Part shown: positions 5,708-13,900 of the stretch, piece after piece
How positions within the stretch are numbered: position 1 is the stretch's first letter
Layout: every line of letters starts with the position of its first letter
NCBI GenBank assembly: GCA_023666265.1
Contig: JAMPCH010000028.1
Location: 1-37,223 of the forward strand
Direction: 5' to 3'
DNA length: 37,223 nt
DNA from: Roseburia sp.
GTDB taxonomy: Bacteria; Bacillota; Clostridia; Oscillospirales; Ruminococcaceae
The notes under the pieces: model-generated
The model's database searches: none
What the model saw: the letters and a program-made list of their open reading frames with translations, nothing else
Told to the model about the DNA's origin: nothing
Position numbers and translations under genes: made by a program

Positions 5708-7042
5708 TTACACGGTAAGCGTACCGCCCGCGCCGATCTTTAGGAGAAGGATCTGTTCCTCGCGACCCGTGACGGCGTTGATATAAACGAGGACGTTCTG
5801 ACCGTCCGCGCCGACGCATTTCACTTCATAACAAAAGAGTTCGTTCTGACCGCTCGAGGGGATCACACAGAGCGAAGCGCCCAAGACCTCGAGGTTCGGC
5901 GAAACAAGACTGACCGCGTGTTCCTCGGAGATCTTCGCCTGAGGGAGGTCGCGGATCGTGTGGTTCGTGAGATAGCCACGTAGGTCAAAGGAGAGGATCT
6001 CTCCGTCGTCGAGCGCGACCCCGACCTTAATGAGATCGGTATAAAGGGTCACGTCGTTTTGTTCGGCGGCGAAATTGACGATACAGACCCCGCCTTGGAT
6101 CTCATAATACGTGTCCTCGGCGTTTCTGATCCCCATTTTTTCGAGATAGTCCTCGGCTCGCTCACGGGCTTCGCCGGCGGTGATCGCCTGTTTCCCGACG
6201 GGGCGGCTCGAGATCATATAGGAGAAGTAGCCCCCCGCCTTCGTGACCGCGACGGTCACGTCGTCGTTCTCAAAAACATAAGAGGGCATTTTCCCCGATT
6301 CCTCGCCGCTCGCGCGAAGGTTCTCCGCCCCGGTGAGCGCCGCCGCGCGGCGAAGCGCCTCCTCCTCGCCGATCTCCTTCTCCTCCTTGAGCATGAGCGG
6401 TTCTTTCTCCATGATATGGTCGGAGAAGGGTCCGTCGTAGATCAGCGTCGGATAGCTGTTATCGAGCGTTTCAAAATCTTGAAAGCCGTCCGTGATCGTC
6501 GCGGGCTGTTCCGCGTCAAAAGTGCCGCTCGCGCCGCTCACGCGGTCAAAGGTGATCTCGCCGCTCCTGATCCGCTCCTCGACCGTCCACATACTTTCGC
6601 TCAGGTCGAGCGAATATTGATAGAGGGCGGCGAGGTTAGACTGATCCTCCTCGGTGAGGCGTTCGCCCCCGGCACACCGATCGGCGAGCGACTTGGCGTA
6701 ATTCCCGACCTGAGATAAAAAGCGGTTGGTCTTCTCGAGGTTGAGCTCCTGTACGGGGAGCTGTGAAAGGGCGGATTTCGCGGTCGCCGCGTCGCTCGTG
6801 AGCTTCCCCGAGAGGTTCGAGAGCATGGAGACGCTGTTGGTATACATCCCCTTCTCGAGGTTGTTTCGGATATTGTCGAGATTGAGCGACAGCTCCTCGA
6901 CCGCGCGGAGATAGGAGTATTCGAGGCTTCTCCGCTCGCCGACCTCCCTCCCGTAGAGGATCGCGAGGCTCGCGGCGAGCGCGAGCGTCACCCCGACGAA
7001 AAAGCTTATGATACGGACAAAGCCGCGTTTTGTGAGATTCAT
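5708..7042 (-). CDS. ypeB: Germination protein YpeB
   Basis: The product is 444 residues if it starts at the ATG at 7042 (MNLTKRGF). This start has AAAGGA about 12 bases upstream and gives the family's usual length (about 450 in Bacillus). A longer frame to 7249 runs through a MITE and is not credible. One N-terminal membrane helix (about 10-30) is followed by a helical YpeB domain with the characteristic RSLEYSYLRAVEELS and LDNIRNNLEKGMY stretches. The C-terminal third has PepSY-like repeats (GEEEALRRAAALTG, ITAGEARERAEDYLEKMG). YpeB stabilises the spore cortex-lytic enzyme SleB. No sleB is next to it here, which is unusual because the two genes are often paired. Confidence 0.93.
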   Translation of the reverse strand: MNLTKRGFVRIISFFVGVTLALAASLAILYGREVGERRSLEYSYLRAVEELSLNLDNIRNNLEKGMYTNSVSMLSNLSGKLTSDAATAKSALSQLPVQELNLEKTNRFLSQVGNYAKSLADRCAGGERLTEEDQSNLAALYQYSLDLSESMWTVEERIRSGEITFDRVSGASGTFDAEQPATITDGFQDFETLDNSYPTLIYDGPFSDHIMEKEPLMLKEEKEIGEEEALRRAAALTGAENLRASGEESGKMPSYVFENDDVTVAVTKAGGYFSYMISSRPVGKQAITAGEARERAEDYLEKMGIRNAEDTYYEIQGGVCIVNFAAEQNDVTLYTDLIKVGVALDDGEILSFDLRGYLTNHTIRDLPQAKISEEHAVSLVSPNLEVLGASLCVIPSSGQNELFCYEVKCVGADGQNVLVYINAVTGREEQILLLKIGAGGTLTV

Positions 7043-7064
7043 AGCGATGAATGTTCCTTTCTTT

Positions 7065-7291
7065 AGGCTACACCGCACAATTATTGTCGTTCGAGTGGCA
7101 GTCAGATTTTTCGCCAGATTGTACAGAATTTTTTCAGGAAGGCTGATCTGTCGGTCAGCCCCTCTGTCACTACGTGACACCTCCCCCGCCCGGGGGAGAC
7201 CACCTTTCAAAGAAACTCTGTGCAATATGGCGGAAAAGATGACTGTCAATCGGACGGCAAAGCCGCAGGCGGTAATTGTACGGTGTTGCCT
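7065..7291. mobile_element. MITE of about 227 bp between ypeB and its upstream region
   Basis: The terminal inverted repeats are AGGCTACACCGCACAATTA (7065-7083) and the complement of 7273-7291, with 2 mismatches in 19. A second block of inverted similarity follows inside: CAGTCAGATTTTTCGCCAG...GTACAGA on the left against a matching stretch ending near 7210 on the right. The centre holds a GTCAC/GTGAC hairpin and CTCCCCC/GGGGGAG. There is no coding capacity. No clear target duplication is visible. It ends 5 bases from the ypeB ribosome binding site. Confidence 0.8.
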
Positions 7292-7359
7292 TTATTGAGT
7301 ATCGAGTTAAAGTTGGTTTCCCGTTGTTATTTTTGTGCAATTTTTTCTCATTATACGGA

Positions 7360-7388
7360 TTTACTATTTTAACAAAATGTGGTAGAAT
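7360..7388 (+). promoter_or_regulatory. Sigma-A promoter of the cysteine desulfurase gene
   Basis: TTTACT (7360-7365) and TAGAAT (7383-7388) with a 17-base spacer, followed by a roughly 55-nt leader. The hexamers match 4/6 and 5/6. Confidence 0.6.
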
Positions 7389-7448
7389 AGAAAGGACGGG
7401 GTCGGGACGACCCCAAAAGTAATATGGTTAAAGGAATTTTTACGATCT

Positions 7449-8552
7449 ATGATCTATCTCGATAACGCCGCGACGACGAAGCCCTGTAAAGAGGCGGTCG
7501 ACGCCGCGAACGCCGTTATGGCGGAAAATTTCGGAAACGCATCCTCGCTCCACCGCGCGGGGATCGGCGCGGAGCGGGTCTTAAAGGAATCCAAAAAAAC
7601 GCTCCTCGACCTGATCGGCGCGGAGGAGGGCGAGCTGATCTTTACCTCGGGCGCGACCGAGAGCAACAATACCGCGATCCTCGGGGTCGCCGAAGCCTAT
7701 CGACACGGCGGGAAAAGGATCGTCACGACGGCGACGGAGCATCCGAGCGTCGCCGTCCCCGTCGATAAGCTCGCCGAGCGGGGCTATGAGGCGATCCGCC
7801 TCGCGCCGAAGGATCACGACGATTTCGAGGAGGCGCTCGCCGCCGCCGTCGACGAAAACACCCTCCTCGTGAGCGCGATTTGGGTCAATAACGAGACCGG
7901 CTTTATCACCGATCCGCTAAAGCTCTATCGCGCGGTAAAGCGGAGAAACCCCAAGACCCTCGTCCATATCGACGCGGTACAGGGCTTTCGTAAGCTCCCG
8001 TCCGATCGCCTCAAGGGCGATCTGATCAGTCTCTCCGCCCATAAGATCCACGGGCTTAAAGGGTCGGGCGCGCTCTATACCGCGAAGGGCGTGCGCTTTA
8101 CGCCGCTCCTCTACGGCGGCGGACAACAGGGCGGGCTTCGCTCGGGGACAGAGCCGATCGAGCTGATCGCGGCTTTCGCGGCGGCGGCGAAGGCGTACCC
8201 CGACTCTACCGCGCGCTATGCCGCCCTCGCCCAAGCCCTCCGCTCTCTCCTCCTTCCCCTCGGGGGGATCACCTTTAACAGCGAGCATAACGCGCCGAAT
8301 ATCTTGAACTTCTCGGTCGCGGGCGTAAGGAGCGAGATCATGCTCCATATCTTGGAGGAGCGCGAAATTTACGTTTCAAGCGGCTCCGCCTGTTCGCGGG
8401 GAAAAAAGAGCCGCGTCCTCGCCGCCTTCGGCGTCGGCGACGAAAACGCCGATACCGCCGTCCGCGTGAGCTTTTGCCCCGCAACGACCGAGGACGACCT
8501 TCGCGCCCTCGCCGACGGCGTCCGCGCCGGGATCGAACGAATCCGGCGATGA
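7449..8552 (+). CDS. Cysteine desulfurase (NifS/IscS-like)
   Basis: This 367-residue PLP enzyme releases sulfur from cysteine as a protein persulfide. It is a class V aminotransferase fold: YLDNAATT at the N-terminus, SGATESNN in the PLP-binding region, HIDAVQ, the PLP-Schiff base lysine in SAHKIHG (about Lys199), RSGTE, and the sulfur-accepting cysteine in SSGSACSRG (about Cys315) followed by VRVSF. The length suits the shorter NifS-like group found beside thiI in Firmicutes, and thiI is the next gene, so it probably supplies sulfur for 4-thiouridine in tRNA. A weak AAAGGA lies about 13 bases before the ATG. A palindromic element separates it from thiI. Confidence 0.95.
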   Translation: MIYLDNAATTKPCKEAVDAANAVMAENFGNASSLHRAGIGAERVLKESKKTLLDLIGAEEGELIFTSGATESNNTAILGVAEAYRHGGKRIVTTATEHPSVAVPVDKLAERGYEAIRLAPKDHDDFEEALAAAVDENTLLVSAIWVNNETGFITDPLKLYRAVKRRNPKTLVHIDAVQGFRKLPSDRLKGDLISLSAHKIHGLKGSGALYTAKGVRFTPLLYGGGQQGGLRSGTEPIELIAAFAAAAKAYPDSTARYAALAQALRSLLLPLGGITFNSEHNAPNILNFSVAGVRSEIMLHILEEREIYVSSGSACSRGKKSRVLAAFGVGDENADTAVRVSFCPATTEDDLRALADGVRAGIERIRR

Positions 8553-8559
8553 GAGAAAC

Positions 8560-8990
8560 GACAGAGAGAATAAAGAGAAAAAACAAGAGAAGTATATATT
8601 CAGTCGGGGCTTCGCCCCGAACCCCACTTCCTTTTGTGCCAAAAGGAAGCGAAAATCAATATTGCTCTTAGTAGATCGGCTAAAAGGAGAATACAGCGAT
8701 TTCCGTCAAGCTTGAACGTAATCATACGGAATGGCAATTCTAAATCGTCAAAATTGTAAAAGCACAGAAAAACGGCTTTTTTACGGAACTTGTTGAAAGA
8801 TCATAAAAGTTTAGGTCAACCCTTTTCAAAGGGTTGCAGGGGGTTCGGGGGACAGAGTCCCCCGCTAATATACATTTTTCTTTATTTCTCTCTGCTTCTC
8901 TCTGCTTCTCTCAATAAAGTCTCAATAAAGTCTCAAAAAAGTCTCAAAAAAATCTCAAAAAAATCTCAATAGACATCTCAATAAAAAGAA
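8560..8990. repeat. Palindromic repeat element with microsatellite tails, copy 1
   Basis: This stretch holds no gene. It begins with a purine-rich GAGAGAAT/AAAGAGAA tract. The hairpins CGGGGCTTCGCCCCG and CTTCCTTTT/AAAAGGAAG follow, then a unique centre. It closes with AACCCTTTTCAAAGGGTT, GGGGGACTCTGTCCCCC (written in complement) and a tail of TCTCAATAAAG/TCTCAAAAAA units. A related element lies at 36697-37223. They share AAAAGTTTAGGTCAA and GATTTCCG(T/A)CAAG in the centre. The layout is that of a non-autonomous palindromic element. Confidence 0.7.
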
Positions 8991-9003
8991 AGGGTACAAC
9001 GGC

Positions 9004-10176
9004 ATGAACGAAGTGATTATGGTAAAATACGGGGAGATCGCGCTGAAGGGGCTAAACAAGGCGACCTTTGAGGATCTTCTCGTCAAGAATATCCGAAGGA
9101 GGCTCAGAAGCGTCGGCGAATTTGAATATTCGCGGCGGCAGTCGACGATTTATATCCGTCCGCTCGGCGAAGCCGATCTCGATCGGGCGATCAAGCGGCT
9201 CGGCGCGACCTTTGGGATCGCGGCGATCCAGCGGAGCGCCGTCCTCCCGAAGGATTGGAACGGCCTCGTAAGGCTCGGCTTACCCTATCTCGACGAGCCG
9301 CTCTCCGCCGCGAGGACCTTTAAGGTCGAGGCGAAGCGCTCGGACAAGTCATATCCCTTTAAAACGCCGGATATCCAGCGCGAGCTGGGCGCGGCGATCC
9401 TCGAGGCGTATCCTCACCTCTCGGTCGACGTTCACGAGCCCGACGTGACGGTCATCCTCGAGATAAGGGACACGAACGCCTATCTCAACGCCGAGCGGCT
9501 GAAGGGACCGGGCGGGATGCCCGTCGGGAGCAGCGGGAACGGGCTTCTCCTCCTCTCGGGCGGGATCGACAGCCCCGTCGCGGGCTATCTTATGGCGAAG
9601 CGCGGGGTCAACGTCGACGCGATCCACTTCCAAAGCCCGCCCTATACCTCCGACCGCGCCCTCCTAAAGGTCCATACGCTCTGTGAAAAGCTGACCCCGT
9701 ACTGCGGTGATATACGGCTCTACTGCGTACCGTTCACCGAAATTCAGGAGACGCTCCGCGACCGATGTCCCGAGGAATATTTCACGATCGTGATGCGCCG
9801 CCTAATGCTTAAGATCGCGAACCGCGTCTGTGCCGAGCGGGACTATCGCGCCCTTATCACGGGGGAAAGCCTCGGTCAGGTCGCGAGCCAGACCATGCAC
9901 GCGATCGGCTGTACCGATCGGGTCGCCGAGTACCCGGTCTTTCGCCCCGTGATCGGTATGGATAAAAAAGAGATCATCGAGATCTCGCGTAAGATCGACA
10001 CCTATGAGACGTCGATCGAGCCTTATGAGGATTGTTGTACCGTCTTTACGCCAAAGCACCCCAAGACCCGCCCCTCGGTCGCGGAGGCGGAGGCGGCGGA
10101 GGGCGCTTTTGACTATGCGCCGCTCCTCACGGAGGCGATCGACGGGATCGCGATAAAAGACTTTAAGCTCTCTTAA
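9004..10176 (+). CDS. thiI: tRNA 4-thiouridine synthase ThiI
   Basis: This 390-residue enzyme adenylates uridine 8 of tRNA and inserts sulfur, and it may also serve thiamine synthesis. An N-terminal ferredoxin-like and THUMP region (about 1-170, starting VMVKYGEIALKGLN-like) is followed by the PP-loop ATPase with SGGIDSPV (about 185-192) and the GESLGQVASQT motif. The protein ends soon after DCCTVFTPKHP, so it lacks the C-terminal rhodanese domain of the E. coli enzyme, as is usual in Firmicutes. Sulfur would come from the cysteine desulfurase encoded upstream. The ribosome binding site is AAAGGG, 9 bases before the ATG. Confidence 0.96.
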   Translation: MNEVIMVKYGEIALKGLNKATFEDLLVKNIRRRLRSVGEFEYSRRQSTIYIRPLGEADLDRAIKRLGATFGIAAIQRSAVLPKDWNGLVRLGLPYLDEPLSAARTFKVEAKRSDKSYPFKTPDIQRELGAAILEAYPHLSVDVHEPDVTVILEIRDTNAYLNAERLKGPGGMPVGSSGNGLLLLSGGIDSPVAGYLMAKRGVNVDAIHFQSPPYTSDRALLKVHTLCEKLTPYCGDIRLYCVPFTEIQETLRDRCPEEYFTIVMRRLMLKIANRVCAERDYRALITGESLGQVASQTMHAIGCTDRVAEYPVFRPVIGMDKKEIIEISRKIDTYETSIEPYEDCCTVFTPKHPKTRPSVAEAEAAEGAFDYAPLLTEAIDGIAIKDFKLS

Positions 10177-10189
10177 ACTCTTTTTAATT

Positions 10190-10323
10190 TTTTGGGAAGC
10201 CTTCGGCGCGAAGCGGCGAGCCTTCCGTAAAAAGACAAGGCTTCAAAAATTTCGGAAAAAGCTTCCCCGAGGATCCCCGAAAAAAGCACAAAAACCAAAA
10301 AAACGAAGGGAATTTATTACAAA
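10190..10323. other. Intergenic spacer after thiI
   Basis: The spacer starts with TTTTGGGAAG (10190-10199), a copy of the dispersed 10-mer, followed by a GGCGCGAAGCGGC hairpin-like stretch and CCTTCCGTAAAAA, which could work as a weak terminator. The rest is A-rich with no recognisable promoter before pncC. Confidence 0.4.
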
Positions 10324-10839
10324 GTGGTAACAAAACTTGACAAGAAGGCTCAAAATGTAGTACAATATCTAAGGGCGAAGGGTCAGACGCTCGCCACGGC
10401 GGAGAGCTGTACGGGCGGACTGGTCTCCGGGGCGGTGACCGCCGTCCCCGGCGCGTCCGAGGTCTTTGGCTACGGCGCTTGTACCTACGCCAACGAGGCG
10501 AAGGTCAAGCTCCTCTCGGTGAAGCCCACCACGCTCGCCGCTCACGGCGCGGTCAGCGAGGAGACGGCGGTCGAGATGGCGGAGGGGATCCGCGCTTTAA
10601 GCGGCGCGGACTATGGCGTATCGACGACCGGGATCGCGGGTCCCGGCGGGGGAACGGACAAAAAGCCCGTCGGTACGGTCTGGATCGGTATTTCCTCCGA
10701 GAGACGCGCCTTCGCCGTTAAAAATGTCTTTACGGGCGATACCTTCCCCGACGAGGGGGATCGGCGCGAGGCGATCCGTAAAGAGGCGGTCTTGACCGCC
10801 CTTTCGCTCCTCGAGCGGGAGCTTCTCGCCGACGAATGA
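10324..10839 (+). CDS. pncC: Nicotinamide-nucleotide amidase (CinA C-terminal domain)
   Basis: The 171-residue single-domain protein removes the amide of nicotinamide mononucleotide in NAD recycling. It has the family hallmark TLATAESCTGGLVSGAVTAVPGASEVF near residues 22-49 (quoted in part), the VSEETAVEMAEGIR stretch, and GIAGPGGGTDKKPVGTVWIG. It corresponds to the stand-alone CinA C-terminal domain (about 165 residues), not full-length CinA. The start is a GTG at 10324; residues before AESCTGG (KKAQNVVQYLRAKGQ) fit the family, so this start is preferred although the ribosome binding site is poor. A TTGACA...TACAAT promoter-like pair falls inside its first codons. Its stop is 45 bases before the first sortase gene. 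Confidence 0.9.
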   Translation: MVTKLDKKAQNVVQYLRAKGQTLATAESCTGGLVSGAVTAVPGASEVFGYGACTYANEAKVKLLSVKPTTLAAHGAVSEETAVEMAEGIRALSGADYGVSTTGIAGPGGGTDKKPVGTVWIGISSERRAFAVKNVFTGDTFPDEGDRREAIRKEAVLTALSLLERELLADE

Positions 10840-10883
10840 CGAACGAAAATGCAAAAAATTCTCCTATGAAAGGATCGGGATAT

Positions 10884-12092
10884 ATGGCGAACTATACCCA
10901 GCGACCGAAAAGCCGCCGAAGCGCGGACTATAAACGAAGGAACGACGAGACGAACCAAGTCGACGAGCGGGAGGAATCCGCCGCGCGCGCCGCGAAGCGC
11001 TCCAAAAAAAATAACGACGACGACGAGGACGACGACCGTCCCCGGGCGAAAAAGCGGCGTAAAAAAGAGAGCCTTTTTACGCGGCTCGTCCGCGCGATCT
11101 TCCCCGTGAGGGGCGATCCGCCCGCCGAAGCGATCCGTAAGATCGTTTTTGATGTCGCGGTCGTCGCGCTCGTGATCACGGGCGGGTCGGTGCTTTACGA
11201 CCTACTCGACGAGGCGAAGCAGATCACCGTCATCGAGGAGGAGAATAAAAAGCTCTATCTCGAGGGCGCGCTGAAGCTTGACGACGAACAAAAAGAGGCG
11301 ATCAAGCGCGAACAGCCCGAGATCCTCGACAGCTTTATGGCGCTTTACGCCGAGAACCCCGACATCGTCGGCTGGATCGAGATCGGCGATTTTATCAGCT
11401 ACCCCGTCTTACAGGCGGACGATAACGACTATTATCTCGAACACAACTTTCAGCGCGAGACGACCAAAAGCGGCGCGATCTTCGCCGATTACCGAAATCT
11501 TTTCGCCCCCGGCGAGATCTCGGGGAATACCGTCCTCTATGGGCATAACGTATGGTCGGGGTCGATGTTCGCGCGGCTCTCGCGCTATTATGAATCGCGC
11601 CTCCATAACGAGTACGCGAACCGCCTCGATTTTTATAAGAAATACCCGACGATCACCTTTAACACGCTTTATGAGGAGTCGGAGTGGAAGGTCTTCGCCT
11701 GTTGTCTCTTTAATACGCGCGACGACCTCGGCGAGGTCTATCCCTATACTCAGGTACAGGAATTCGCCGGGCGCGAGGAGTTTAACAGCTATATTTTAGA
11801 GATCATGGATCGTAGCGCCTTTTGGACGGACGTAGACCTCACCTATGGCGACAGTATCCTCACCCTCTCGACCTGTTATCAGTATTCGCCGTACAGCGCC
11901 GAGACCGATACCCGATGCGCGGTCTTCGCGCGGAAGGTACGCCCCGGCGAGAGCGCCGAGGTCGACGTAAGTAAGGTCGTCGAGAACCCGAACCCCCTCA
12001 TGTTCACCTATCAGCGTCAAGCCGAGGGCGGGAGCGAATGGAAGGGTCGGAGCTGGGACACCTCAAAGCTTTTAAGCTATGAGACCTATTGA
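10884..12092 (+). CDS. Class B sortase 1, membrane-anchored
   Basis: This is a sortase transpeptidase that joins proteins to the wall or to each other. Starting at the ATG at 10884, with AAAGGA 9 bases upstream, it is 402 residues; an in-frame ATG at 10836 overlapping the pncC stop lacks a good site. The basic and acidic cytoplasmic tail is about 80 residues. Then come an IFPVRGDPPAEAIRKIVF juxtamembrane stretch, one membrane helix (about 87-104) and the sortase domain (about 145-355). The domain has YGHN (His221), TLSTC (Cys331) and the TDTR arginine (Arg344), and GWIEI and YPVLQ are typical of class B. A C-terminal tail carries WKGRSWDTSK (about 386-395), also present in the other two sortases here. 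Confidence 0.92.
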   Translation: MANYTQRPKSRRSADYKRRNDETNQVDEREESAARAAKRSKKNNDDDEDDDRPRAKKRRKKESLFTRLVRAIFPVRGDPPAEAIRKIVFDVAVVALVITGGSVLYDLLDEAKQITVIEEENKKLYLEGALKLDDEQKEAIKREQPEILDSFMALYAENPDIVGWIEIGDFISYPVLQADDNDYYLEHNFQRETTKSGAIFADYRNLFAPGEISGNTVLYGHNVWSGSMFARLSRYYESRLHNEYANRLDFYKKYPTITFNTLYEESEWKVFACCLFNTRDDLGEVYPYTQVQEFAGREEFNSYILEIMDRSAFWTDVDLTYGDSILTLSTCYQYSPYSAETDTRCAVFARKVRPGESAEVDVSKVVENPNPLMFTYQRQAEGGSEWKGRSWDTSKLLSYETY

Positions 12093-12101
12093 GGAGACGA
12101 T

Positions 12102-12740
12102 ATGACGAAATTTGACGGATTGATCTTTGACCTCGACGGGACGCTCTGGGACAGCTCCGCGACGGTCGCCGAGGCTTGGAGCGCGGCGCTCGCGCGGCTC
12201 GGGATCAAAAAAACGCTCTCGCGGGACGACCTCACCCGCGAAATGGGGAAGCCGATGGACGTGATCATGGCGGACTTTTTCCCCGACCTGACCGAGGAGA
12301 AGCGAAACGCGCTCATGCCCGAGCTTTGTGACGAGGAGACAAAGCTCCTCACGGTGAAGGGCGGGGCGCTCTACCCCGACGTTCCCGAGACCTTATCGAT
12401 ACTAAGGGAGCGCTATCGGCTCTTTATCGTGAGCAACTGTCAGCGGGGGTATATCGAGTCCTTCCTCGCCGCCCATTCCTTCGGGAATATCTTTGAGGGG
12501 CATTTATGCTGGGGCGATACGGGGCTGACGAAGGGCGGGACGAACCGCGAGCTGATCCGACGATACGGGCTAAAAAGCCCGATCTATATCGGGGACACCG
12601 AGGGCGACCGTCTCTCGGCGGTCGAGGCGGAGATCCCCTTCCTTTACGCCGCCTACGGCTTTGGCGAGGTAACGGAGGAATGTCCGAGGGTCGGGAAATT
12701 CGCCGAGCTTCCCTCGGCGCTCGACGCGCTCGAAGCCTAA
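12102..12740 (+). CDS. HAD-superfamily phosphatase
   Basis: This 212-residue HAD hydrolase has the nucleophile motif FDLDGTLWDS (motif I, Asp10/Asp12 region), IVSN (motif II, near 108), a lysine in the TKGG segment, and YIGDTEGD (motif III/IV, near 166). An alpha-helical cap follows motif I, as in phosphoglycolate phosphatase/beta-phosphoglucomutase-like members. The substrate cannot be told. It starts 10 bases after sortase 1 with GAGGAG just upstream, so it is translated from the same mRNA. A link with sortase work is not obvious, and it may simply be a housekeeping passenger. Confidence 0.88.
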   Translation: MTKFDGLIFDLDGTLWDSSATVAEAWSAALARLGIKKTLSRDDLTREMGKPMDVIMADFFPDLTEEKRNALMPELCDEETKLLTVKGGALYPDVPETLSILRERYRLFIVSNCQRGYIESFLAAHSFGNIFEGHLCWGDTGLTKGGTNRELIRRYGLKSPIYIGDTEGDRLSAVEAEIPFLYAAYGFGEVTEECPRVGKFAELPSALDALEA

Positions 12741-12813
12741 ACACGGGAAATTTTACCGTTTTGACGGTATTCTGTATTTCATTTTACGAAATTTTGAAAG
12801 GATGGAGCAATCA

Positions 12814-13809
12814 ATGAAAGCAAGAATGAAAATTGCCGCGCTGGCGGCGACGCTGGCGGTCACGATGGGGCTTTCCGCCTGCGGTGAAACCGAACCGATC
12901 GAGGAGGATCTCGAGGCGACGACGACCCCCGCCGCGTCCGCGACGACGACGACCACCACGCCTAAGATCACGACCACGACGACGACCACGACGACCCTAC
13001 CCCCGCTCCCCGTCATGTCGACCTATGAGGAGAGCTATGAGATCAATAACGACCTTATCGGGTGGATACAGGTCGACGGTACGCCGATCGACTTCCCCGT
13101 CCTCCAGTCGGACGATAACGTCTATTACCTCACGCGGGATCTCAACCACGAGGAGACGGTGAACGGTTCGATCTTCGCGGATTATAAATGTGAATTTACG
13201 ACGCGGACGAGACCCGCGAATACGATCCTTTACGGACATAACATGAGAACGGGGCCGAGCTTCGCCAAGCTCACGACCTATTACCCGTGGTACTCGGGGA
13301 CGGCGTCGCTCCAGCAGTATCTCACCGCCCCGACCGTGAAATTCGACACGATCTGGGAGGAGGGTACATATAAGATATTCGCGGCGATGTACGTCAATAC
13401 CCAAGAGGAGCATGGCGAGGTATTTAAGTATTATAAACAGCGCACGATCACCAGCGAAAAGGAATTTTATACCTATATCGCCAAGATCATGGATCGGAGC
13501 GTCTTTTATACCGACGTCGATCTCGAGTACGGCGACGAGCTTTTAACGCTCTCGACCTGTTATTATCCGCTCGGGAACAATATCGATACCCGCTTTGTCG
13601 TTTTTGCCCGCCGCGTAAGAGAAGGAGAAGACCCCGAGGTCGACACCTCTAAGGCGGAGATCAACTATGATCCGCTCTACTTTGACTATTATTATCAGGT
13701 CATGGGCGGTAAATGGGGCGGAAGAAAGTGGGACACGTCCAAGGTCAAGGGCTTTGACGAATTCCTCGAAAAGAACCCCGACAGCGAGGCGGCGGCGCCC
13801 GTCGTTTAA
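12814..13809 (+). CDS. Class B sortase 2, predicted lipoprotein
   Basis: The product is 331 residues from the ATG at 12814; GGAG lies 6 bases upstream, and an alternative ATG at 12802 sits on top of the ribosome binding site. Where sortases normally have a membrane helix, this one has a lipoprotein signal peptide with lipobox LSAC (Cys23). A Thr-rich linker (about 36-62) follows, then a class B sortase domain (about 70-270) with YGHN (His142), TLSTC (Cys249) and the DTR arginine (Arg260). The tail contains WGGRKWDTSK (about 311-320), shared with its neighbours. A lipid-anchored class B sortase is unusual. Catalytic residues look intact, so it is probably active. Confidence 0.9.
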   Translation: MKARMKIAALAATLAVTMGLSACGETEPIEEDLEATTTPAASATTTTTTPKITTTTTTTTTLPPLPVMSTYEESYEINNDLIGWIQVDGTPIDFPVLQSDDNVYYLTRDLNHEETVNGSIFADYKCEFTTRTRPANTILYGHNMRTGPSFAKLTTYYPWYSGTASLQQYLTAPTVKFDTIWEEGTYKIFAAMYVNTQEEHGEVFKYYKQRTITSEKEFYTYIAKIMDRSVFYTDVDLEYGDELLTLSTCYYPLGNNIDTRFVVFARRVREGEDPEVDTSKAEINYDPLYFDYYYQVMGGKWGGRKWDTSKVKGFDEFLEKNPDSEAAAPVV

Positions 13810-13817
13810 GAACAACC

Positions 13818-13851
13818 ATATCCCGCGGAAAGGACAAGTACCGCGGGATAT
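13818..13851. promoter_or_regulatory. Intercistronic hairpin between sortase 2 and sortase 3
   Basis: ATATCCCGCGG (13818-13828) pairs perfectly with CCGCGGGATAT (13841-13851), loop of 12 bases. It lies 9 bases after the sortase 2 stop and is not followed by a T-tract. It may stabilise or separate the two cistrons and is probably not a full terminator. Confidence 0.55.
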
Positions 13852-13900
13852 CGGATTTGTTAAATCGGCGATCTCCCATAAGGAAAGGAACGGATCATTC

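Noticed and set aside
10337-10366. TTGACA...TACAAT inside the first codons of pncC
   Set aside because: The 18-base spacing is acceptable, but the encoded residues fit the CinA family and no good downstream start exists, so it is probably chance.
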